From positions 1,785,993 to 1,849,992 of the forward strand of contig NZ_CP010827.1 in assembly GCF_000833575.1 (NCBI RefSeq): a stretch of DNA of 64,000 nucleotides. The letters are read 5' to 3'. Within the stretch, counting starts at the first letter, position 1, and every line of letters starts with the position of its first letter. Source of the stretch: Corynebacterium singulare (GTDB taxonomy: Bacteria; Actinomycetota; Actinomycetes; Mycobacteriales; Mycobacteriaceae). Position numbers and translations under genes: made by a program. Below, in pieces: positions 58,232 to 64,000 of this stretch. The notes beneath the pieces were generated by a model. The model was given only the letters and a program-made list of their open reading frames with translations. It ran no database searches and was not told the origin of the DNA.

Positions 58232-59502
58232 CGTTGTTCCTTTCCAGGCCTCCTCGGCCACCTAATCATCCGGAGTCGGGTTTTGATGTCATTGGTTTCA
58301 CTCACGCGCGTCTTGCCCAGTGCGCTATCCGCCAAGGTCATGAGAAGACCCACCGCGATAATGGCGGAACCCGTGGCAAACGCCCCGTCATAACCGGACA
58401 TCGCCACCACCGCACCGAGGGCCGTGGAACCAAGACCGGTGCCACCGTCGTAGAAGATATTCCACACGGCAGAGCCTTCTGAAAGGCGCTCACGAGGCAG
58501 TCGGTCGAACATCGACAGCAACGCCTCATTCTGAACAACGCCGAAGCCCGCGCCATAAATCGTGGTTCCGAATACGAGCAGCCAGACCGACCACTCCTGC
58601 CACAGCACCACCGCGATAAGTCCCACACCAAAGACAGAGAAAATCTGCGCCGGAATCATGAGCGTTCCCGGCCTTCCGGCTCGGTCCGCCACGACACCCG
58701 CCACATAGCGGAAGATCATGGCCGCACCGCCGATAACGGACAGCATGAGGCCACCAAGGACGGCGCCGCGCTCTGGATCTAGCTCACGCACTGCTGGGGA
58801 GATGAAGTTTGAGGCCACACCGTAGCTCACGGAGAAGCTGGTCAGCGCCAGCGCCGGAACCAACACGAGCTTCCACATCGGCGCACGCGGGGTGGTATCC
58901 GACGGATCCGGGGTTCCGACAGGGGCTGCCTTGATCTTGGGGACGAGGATGCAGGTGAAGAATCCCAGCAGACCAAGTCCCGCCGCCAGCAGGTAGACGA
59001 TGTTGTAGTTGAAGGCCGCTGCAACTGCGAGACCAACCGGCAAGAAGGCCATTTGTGCTGCACCGATAAACAATCCGAAAATGCCTGTGGCCTTACCCAG
59101 AAGGCGTCGCGGTGTAATTTCCGCGATCAAGGCGTTTTCGCCCACAGTCAGAGCACCAAAGCCAATACCGCGTAGGGCAGAAAAGCCAAGGGCAATGGGA
59201 GCGGCGTCACCAAGCATGTGCCCCAACGCTGGCACTCCCAGGAGCAAAGCTGAGGCCGCCATCACAGGACGGTAGCCAAAGATACGCAACAGCATCGGGG
59301 TCATCATCTGGGTGAGGACGGTAGCCAACATAAAGACACCCGTGGTAGCGCCAGCCAATGTCGCCGAACCGCCGGCATCAAGCACCGCCAAGGGCACAAC
59401 GGGCAGCAGCACTGACCAGGCACCGAACGCGGAGACCACCGCGATCATGGTCTCTTTAAAGCCGGCAACCTTCCATACGCTCGTAGGAGTCGATCCAGTC
59501 AT
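58228..59502 (-). CDS. Major facilitator superfamily transporter in the his operon
   Basis: A 424-residue protein with 12 hydrophobic helices; the loop between helices 2 and 3 contains [19 protein letters not shown] and the helix 8-9 loop [20 protein letters not shown], both typical of MFS. It is coupled at both ends by ATGA overlaps to a 60-residue membrane protein and to hisH. The same insertion of an MFS gene between hisB and hisH is, as I recall, present in C. glutamicum. Substrate unknown; export of histidine or an intermediate is only a guess from position. Confidence 0.9.
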   Translation of the reverse strand: MTGSTPTSVWKVAGFKETMIAVVSAFGAWSVLLPVVPLAVLDAGGSATLAGATTGVFMLATVLTQMMTPMLLRIFGYRPVMAASALLLGVPALGHMLGDAAPIALGFSALRGIGFGALTVGENALIAEITPRRLLGKATGIFGLFIGAAQMAFLPVGLAVAAAFNYNIVYLLAAGLGLLGFFTCILVPKIKAAPVGTPDPSDTTPRAPMWKLVLVPALALTSFSVSYGVASNFISPAVRELDPERGAVLGGLMLSVIGGAAMIFRYVAGVVADRAGRPGTLMIPAQIFSVFGVGLIAVVLWQEWSVWLLVFGTTIYGAGFGVVQNEALLSMFDRLPRERLSEGSAVWNIFYDGGTGLGSTALGAVVAMSGYDGAFATGSAIIAVGLLMTLADSALGKTRVSETNDIKTRLRMIRWPRRPGKEQR

Positions 59503-59681
59503 TTCGCCGACACCCCTTCCGAGAAAATATCCAGCAGCCATGCCACTGCGGCCGCGACCGTTATCGCTGCCAAGACGCCCGCAACCACAGTCATGAGTTT
59601 GGAGTCATTCTGGTAGGCCGACCATGCGCCGCCGATGAGCAACCCAGCGACGAGAAACAAGAAAAGAACAAAGATGTTCAT
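59499..59681 (-). CDS. Small two-helix membrane protein
   Basis: A 60-residue protein with two hydrophobic helices (about residues 2-20 and 30-50) joined by YQNDSKLM, and a short polar end. It lies between hisB (6 bp gap) and the MFS gene (4-bp overlap). The tight packing argues that it is a real gene and perhaps works with the transporter. No family function is known to me. Confidence 0.82.
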   Translation of the reverse strand: MNIFVLFLFLVAGLLIGGAWSAYQNDSKLMTVVAGVLAAITVAAAVAWLLDIFSEGVSAK

Positions 59682-59687
59682 AACAGG

Positions 59688-60320
59688 TTAGAGCGCTCCC
59701 TTCGTCGACGGAACGCCGCTGACCCGCGGATCACGTTCGGTGGCGTGGCGCAGAGCACGGGCCACCGCCTTGTACTCCGCCTCCGTGATGTGGTGCGGAT
59801 CGCGCCCGTAGCGAACATTGACATGCAGGGTCGTCGCCGAATGGATAGCGAAGGTCTCGAAGAAGTGCCGGTTAATCACCGTGGCATAATGCCCGCCGAT
59901 GATCTGCCATTCCAAGCTCTCGGGCTCGCCGTTCATGACGAAGTAGGGGCGGCCAGAAATGTCCACGACAGCCTCAACGAGGGTCTCATCCATAGGCAGA
60001 AGCTGGGAACCAAAGCGGCGGATGCCGGACTTGTCCCCCAGGGCTTCAAGAAATGCGCGGCCGAGGACAATGGCCGTGTCTTCGACAGTGTGGTGCGCGT
60101 CGATCTCAATGTCGCCTTCAGCGTGAACAGTGAGGTCGAAGGCGCCGTGAGTACACACGGCAGTGAGCATGTGATCGAAGAACGGCAGACCTGTGGAAAT
60201 ATCCGCCTTCCCAGTACCGTCGAGATTGATTTCGACGGAGATTCTTGTCTCCCCTGTGGCGCGCTCAGCGCGACCAATACGGTGACCGCGCTCTTGGCTC
60301 TCATCTACGTCGGTACTCAT
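59688..60320 (-). CDS. hisB: Imidazoleglycerol-phosphate dehydratase
   Basis: Dehydrates imidazole glycerol phosphate; a manganese enzyme. The 210-residue protein shows both pseudo-repeat motifs: [19 protein letters not shown] with [15 protein letters not shown], and [18 protein letters not shown] with [19 protein letters not shown]. It is the short, monofunctional form without a phosphatase domain. ATG at 60320 with GGAGGAG upstream; a GTG seven codons earlier is possible. Confidence 0.97.
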   Translation of the reverse strand: MSTDVDESQERGHRIGRAERATGETRISVEINLDGTGKADISTGLPFFDHMLTAVCTHGAFDLTVHAEGDIEIDAHHTVEDTAIVLGRAFLEALGDKSGIRRFGSQLLPMDETLVEAVVDISGRPYFVMNGEPESLEWQIIGGHYATVINRHFFETFAIHSATTLHVNVRYGRDPHHITEAEYKAVARALRHATERDPRVSGVPSTKGAL

Positions 60321-60356
60321 AGTCTCACGCTCCTCCTTCACATCGTGTTCATGGTG

Positions 60357-61463
60357 TTATTTCTCAACCATCTCTACTGTATCTGCCAGGTCCGCTGCGG
60401 CCGAAAGGAAGGCGTCATTTTCCTGCGGCAGGCCAATGGTGGCGCGCAATAGTCCCGGGACGCCGTTGTCACGGATGAGAACATCGCGGTCAAGGAATCC
60501 TTGCCACACTGCATGCTGGTCGGCAAAGCGCCCAAAGGATACAAAGTTGGATTCGCTCGGTACTACGTAGTAGCCGAGCTCCTTGAGGCGGGCCACGACG
60601 CGATCGCGTTCCGCCGATAGTGTGGCCACGGTGCTCAATGTTTCTTCTTTGTGTTTGATCGCCACGATGGCCGCAATCTGGGAGAGCACCGAAAGGTGAT
60701 AGGGCAAGCGCACGAGCATGACGGCCTCCACGAAGGCGGGGTCAGCAACGAAGTATCCTAGGCGGCCACCGGCGAAGTCGAAGGCCTTTGACATGGTGCG
60801 GGACACCACGAGCTTCGTGGGGTATTTCTCCAGGAGAGTGGTGGCCGAAGGCGAGGGAGAAAACTCCATGTAGGCTTCGTCCACGATGACGATTCCGGGC
60901 GCTGCCTGGATAATCTTCTCCACCACCTCGATGGGCGTAACATCACCGGTGGGGTTATTCGGGGTGGTGATAAAGATAACATCAGGGCGGTGCTTTTCGA
61001 TGTCCCCCAGCGCAGCCTCCTCATCAATCCGAAAATCCTCAGTACGCGGACACGAGATGAATTCCGTCTGGGTGCCGGCACAGAGAATCGGATGCATGGA
61101 ATAGCTGGGGGTAAACCCGAGGGCACTGCGCCCAGGACCGCCGAAGGCCTGCAGCAACTGCTGCAGCACCTCATTCGAACCGTTAGCGGCCCACACATTG
61201 TCCACGCTAACGGTCACGCCAGTCTGACCGCTCACGTAGCTCGCCAGCGCGGTGCGCAGCTCCACGGCGTCACGCTCGGGGTAGCGGTTGAGCTGGGCTG
61301 CGTGCTTTTCGACGGCCGTGACCATGTCTCGGACCAAAGCCTCCGACGGCGGATATGGGTTTTCGTTGGTGTTGAGCTGATTCGTCACTGTCAGCTGCGG
61401 CGCGCCGTAGGCGCTGGATCCACGCAGTTCTTCGCGCAGGGGAAGATCCTTCAACTCAGCCAT
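60357..61463 (-). CDS. hisC: Histidinol-phosphate aminotransferase
   Basis: A class I/II PLP aminotransferase of 368 residues. Features: [17 protein letters not shown] near the start, [40 protein letters not shown] and the PLP-lysine region [19 protein letters not shown]. Substrate assignment rests on the TNENP motif and position between hisD and hisB. Starts 33 bp after hisD. Confidence 0.96.
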   Translation of the reverse strand: MAELKDLPLREELRGSSAYGAPQLTVTNQLNTNENPYPPSEALVRDMVTAVEKHAAQLNRYPERDAVELRTALASYVSGQTGVTVSVDNVWAANGSNEVLQQLLQAFGGPGRSALGFTPSYSMHPILCAGTQTEFISCPRTEDFRIDEEAALGDIEKHRPDVIFITTPNNPTGDVTPIEVVEKIIQAAPGIVIVDEAYMEFSPSPSATTLLEKYPTKLVVSRTMSKAFDFAGGRLGYFVADPAFVEAVMLVRLPYHLSVLSQIAAIVAIKHKEETLSTVATLSAERDRVVARLKELGYYVVPSESNFVSFGRFADQHAVWQGFLDRDVLIRDNGVPGLLRATIGLPQENDAFLSAAADLADTVEMVEK

Positions 61464-61496
61464 GGTGTGGGCCTCCTCAGGTGTCGCTAGCTCTCG

Positions 61497-62837
61497 CTAG
61501 TTCTCGGGTGTGTTCGGGGCATCGAAGCGGGCGGCTATTGCCTCGCCGTGTGCTGGAAGTTCCTCGGCTGTGGCGAAGGCAATGACCTTCTCGGCCACCT
61601 CCCCCAGTGCTGCACGGTCATATTCCACAAGATTGACTGGGCGCAGGAAAGTGTGGGTGGACAACCCCGCGCTGAATCGTGCTGTGCCGGAGGTTGGCAA
61701 GACGTGGTTGGAGCCTGCCGTGTAATCACCCAGCGGTACCGGCGAGTAGTCACCCACAAAGATGGCGCCTGCATGCCGGATGCGCTCCGCCACCTCGCGG
61801 GCATTCGCGGTATGAATCTCCACGTGCTCGGCGGCATACGCATCAGCCACGGCGATGCCCGCCTCAAGGTCACTGACAAGCACGATGCCGGACTGCTCGC
61901 CGCGCAACGCCGCGGCAGCCCGCTCGGCATTCGCCGTCGCAGTGTAACGCCGAGCTACTTCTGCGCCCACGGCCTCCGCTAGCTCTTCGGAGTCAGTAAT
62001 GAGGACGGATGCTGCCATTGGGTCGTGCTCCGCTTGGGAAATGAGGTCATAGGCAACGTAGACGGGGTTCGCCGTTTCATCAGCCAAAATGGCGATTTCG
62101 GTCGGTCCTGCCTCAGCGTCGATCCCTACTACTCCCCGTACCGCCCGCTTAGCTGCAGCCACGAATACGTTGCCTGGGCCGGTAATAATATCGACTGGTT
62201 CAAGCGCTGCCTCTCCCGTAGCTGGCTCATCGTCACCATAGGCCAACAGCGCGATAGCTTGGCCACCACCAACCGCCCAGACCTCGTCCACGCCCAGCAT
62301 GTGGCAGGTCGCCAGAACCGTCGGGTGTGGCAGGCCACCGAAGTCCTTCTGTGGTGGGGAGGCCACAACCATGGCTTCAGCGCCTGCTTCCTGAGCCGGG
62401 ATGACGTTCATGATGACCGAGGAAGGATAAACCGCCTTACCGCCGGGCACGTAGAGCCCCACACGCTCAATCGGCTGGAACACCTCTGTGACCGTAGCGC
62501 CAGGAGCCAGGGTTGTGGTGTGCGGGGAAGGCTTCTGATCCGCATGCACGGCGCGCACACGGTTAATGGATTCCTCGATTGCGGCTCGCACGTGAGGATC
62601 GAGTTCGGCTGCGGCCTTCTCGAGCTCTTCGGTGCGCACACGCACAGCTTCTGGGCGCACACCATCAAAACGCTCACCAAAATCGAGGGCTGCGGCCGCG
62701 CCACCATCGCGTACTGACTCCACCATGGGGATCACTGTGTCCATCACGGAGGACACATCCGTGCCTCCACGCGGCAGGACTCGGCGCAGGCGGGAGGTAG
62801 TGAGTTTCTCTCCACGCAGGTCAATGGTTCTTAGCAT
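61497..62837 (-). CDS. hisD: Histidinol dehydrogenase
   Basis: Oxidises L-histidinol to histidine in two NAD-dependent steps; first gene of the cluster. The 446-residue protein has [38 protein letters not shown], the signature [18 protein letters not shown] and QAEHDP, and the catalytic Glu-His region [13 protein letters not shown] with AAAGGGG upstream. The 150 bp before it, shared with the divergent YbjN gene, have TATTAT as a possible -10 but no T-box or long leader. Confidence 0.97.
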   Translation of the reverse strand: MLRTIDLRGEKLTTSRLRRVLPRGGTDVSSVMDTVIPMVESVRDGGAAAALDFGERFDGVRPEAVRVRTEELEKAAAELDPHVRAAIEESINRVRAVHADQKPSPHTTTLAPGATVTEVFQPIERVGLYVPGGKAVYPSSVIMNVIPAQEAGAEAMVVASPPQKDFGGLPHPTVLATCHMLGVDEVWAVGGGQAIALLAYGDDEPATGEAALEPVDIITGPGNVFVAAAKRAVRGVVGIDAEAGPTEIAILADETANPVYVAYDLISQAEHDPMAASVLITDSEELAEAVGAEVARRYTATANAERAAAALRGEQSGIVLVSDLEAGIAVADAYAAEHVEIHTANAREVAERIRHAGAIFVGDYSPVPLGDYTAGSNHVLPTSGTARFSAGLSTHTFLRPVNLVEYDRAALGEVAEKVIAFATAEELPAHGEAIAARFDAPNTPEN

Positions 62838-62987
62838 GGCGCAGCCCCTTTTTATAATATGCAGTGGTTTCTATACCTTCCCTTTACTATACCCGTGCCA
62901 AAAGCCAGCGGGCCCCAAGGTGCAGGTTATAGAATGTGTCACTACTAATACATTGACGCACCACCACTGGTGAAGAGAGGCGGCGAC

Positions 62988-63911
62988 ATGAGTAACGACG
63001 CCGACGAGCACGACGGCCAGGACCACTCCGAGCTACTCACTCGAATGGAGAAGCTCGCACACTGCGAAGAGCTGGATTGCATCCGCGTCAACGCCGACGA
63101 GCTCCTCTTTCCCCACTCCCCTTTAGGGGAAACTCGCGTGTACATGGACACCGACGGTGAGCCCATCTTGCGCCTCTACACCACTCATAATGGGGCCCTT
63201 GGGTTTGGTGAAATCCCTGAGCTCAGCGAGTTCGTCAACGACTGGAATCACGACTGCCTGTCACCCCATTTGGTGCTCAATTACACCACCCCCACCGAGG
63301 TCGAAGTGTGGGGTCATTCTTTCCTCGTCGTCCACCAAGCACCCACCACAGCACAGCTCGCTGCATCCGTCCTGCCGGCGCTGTTCAATGCAGGGGCGTG
63401 TCTCGAGGAGCTCGCAACGCGTTTTCCTGCACTGATGCTTCCCCGTCCCGCGGCGCCGGATGAGCCTTCCGAGCTCGATGGCCCAGTGTCCACCGTCGAT
63501 ATTTCCCGTCTAGAGGAAATGCTGCCCTCGCTCGGAATCACACGCTTTCAATCGGATTCCGGGGACGCCATCTACGCGTGGATCAACGATGTTCTCTTCG
63601 CCTTTGCCATAGATTCTGGACCTAGCCTCATCATTAAGGGCCACTGGGATCCAAACCTTCCCGGCGGCGAGTTTTCCAAGATGTTCCTCATCTGCAATGA
63701 CTGGAACCGGGCCAACCATTCGGCGTCCGCATTTTGCCACTCCAACATGGATGGCCTGCAGATCCGGGTGGATTACGCCGTCATGACAGGAGCTGGGCTT
63801 TCCGACGCCCAACTGGTCACCGCCCTCGGCCGCGGCATCAAACATGTACTCCACGGCATCGATGACATTTCCCACGATGCCATGGGCTCCTCCCCCGTCG
63901 TCTGGCCTTAG
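62988..63911 (+). CDS. YbjN-domain protein with two tandem domains
   Basis: A 307-residue soluble acidic protein. Two related alpha/beta units can be seen: residues about 40-125 with TDGEPILRLYTTHNG and LSEFVNDWNHDCLSPHLVLN, and about 180-290 with IYAWINDVLFAFAID, GEFSKMFLICNDWNRAN and DGLQIRVDYAVMTGAGLS. The repeated xxWN(H/R) in matching positions marks both as YbjN type. YbjN proteins are small chaperone-like proteins of uncertain role. ATG at 62988 with GAGAGG upstream; divergent from hisD. Confidence 0.82.
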   Translation: MSNDADEHDGQDHSELLTRMEKLAHCEELDCIRVNADELLFPHSPLGETRVYMDTDGEPILRLYTTHNGALGFGEIPELSEFVNDWNHDCLSPHLVLNYTTPTEVEVWGHSFLVVHQAPTTAQLAASVLPALFNAGACLEELATRFPALMLPRPAAPDEPSELDGPVSTVDISRLEEMLPSLGITRFQSDSGDAIYAWINDVLFAFAIDSGPSLIIKGHWDPNLPGGEFSKMFLICNDWNRANHSASAFCHSNMDGLQIRVDYAVMTGAGLSDAQLVTALGRGIKHVLHGIDDISHDAMGSSPVVWP

Positions 63912-63941
63912 GTTGCTAGACGCCTCTTGCCCCCTTCGGCG

Positions 63942-64000
63942 TTAAGCGATGATGCGGTACTCGCCCGCTTTCGCCAACGCCTTATTCATCACGTCGATGG
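63942..64000 (-). CDS. C-terminal tail of a gene entering from the right edge
   Basis: On the minus strand an open frame comes in from the edge, reads IDVMNKALAKAGEYRIIA and stops with TAA at 63942, converging on the YbjN gene 30 bp away. Nineteen codons are too few to name a family, and a chance frame cannot be excluded. Confidence 0.35.
   Translation of the reverse strand, partial: IDVMNKALAKAGEYRIIA

Noticed and set aside
62838..62987. T-box or histidine leader before hisD
   Set aside because: Only 150 bp are available before the divergent gene, and no T-box core (TGGNACCGCG-like) or stem series can be seen.
63912..63945. Possible terminator after the YbjN gene (ACGCC...GGCGT)
   Set aside because: The stem is only 5 bp with a 13-nt loop and no T-run on either strand.

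Overview
The window is ordinary core chromosome of a high-GC, mycolic-acid-type actinobacterium, almost certainly a Corynebacterium. The evidence is gene order: rplS-lepB-rnhB-DUF2469-yraN-comM, sepIVA-DUF177-rnc-mutM-smc-ftsY, hisDCB-MFS-hisHA-impA-hisFI-TIGR02234-trpC-like-lgt, and thiEOSGF beside rplS all match the corynebacterial/mycobacterial arrangement as I recall it. Species cannot be fixed by eye. I see no insertion sequence, prophage, CRISPR array, tRNA or rRNA gene.

Layout. 1-5022 (minus): rplS, two tandem signal peptidase I genes, rnhB, a DUF2469 gene, yraN and the 5' part of comM, which runs off the left edge. 5200-10968 (plus): a TPP riboswitch heading thiC-thiE-thiO-thiS-thiG-thiF. 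10965-17451 (minus): rimM-trmD, a small orphan overlapping trmD, tex, and a large YhgE/Pip membrane protein with clustered dyads upstream. 17485-18575 (plus): a cupin and a TetR regulator, facing rpsP across a bidirectional terminator. 19460-21715 (plus): an acyltransferase-3/SGNH protein. 21779-32077 (minus): mrpACDEFG, then glnK-glnD, then ffh. 32278-43387 (minus): sepIVA, DUF177, rnc, mutM, an AGCS symporter, acyP, smc and ftsY, with one plus-strand membrane gene between sepIVA and DUF177. 43513-51873: gdhA, glycerate kinase, an orphan, an M20 amidohydrolase, glgP and pyk. 52147-62837 (minus): lgt and the his cluster. A YbjN-family gene and the tail of one more gene close the window.

Functionally the region combines translation and secretion (rpsP, rimM, trmD, rplS, ffh, ftsY, lepB, lgt), chromosome and division functions (smc, sepIVA), DNA/RNA enzymes (comM, mutM, rnhB, rnc, tex), thiamine synthesis under riboswitch control, histidine synthesis, nitrogen control (glnK, glnD, gdhA), cation/proton antiport (Mrp) and carbon storage/glycolysis (glgP, pyk). 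Many genes overlap by 4 bp (ATGA/GTGA), so translational coupling is common.

I did not find a clear undescribed multi-gene system. The points most worth a second look are: a TrpC-like protein in the his cluster that lacks several residues essential for indole-glycerol-phosphate synthase; glnK-glnD lying directly behind an mrp operon with no amtB; a tandem overlapping lepB pair; the dyad cluster upstream of the YhgE/Pip gene; and two small orphan proteins tightly packed against housekeeping genes.
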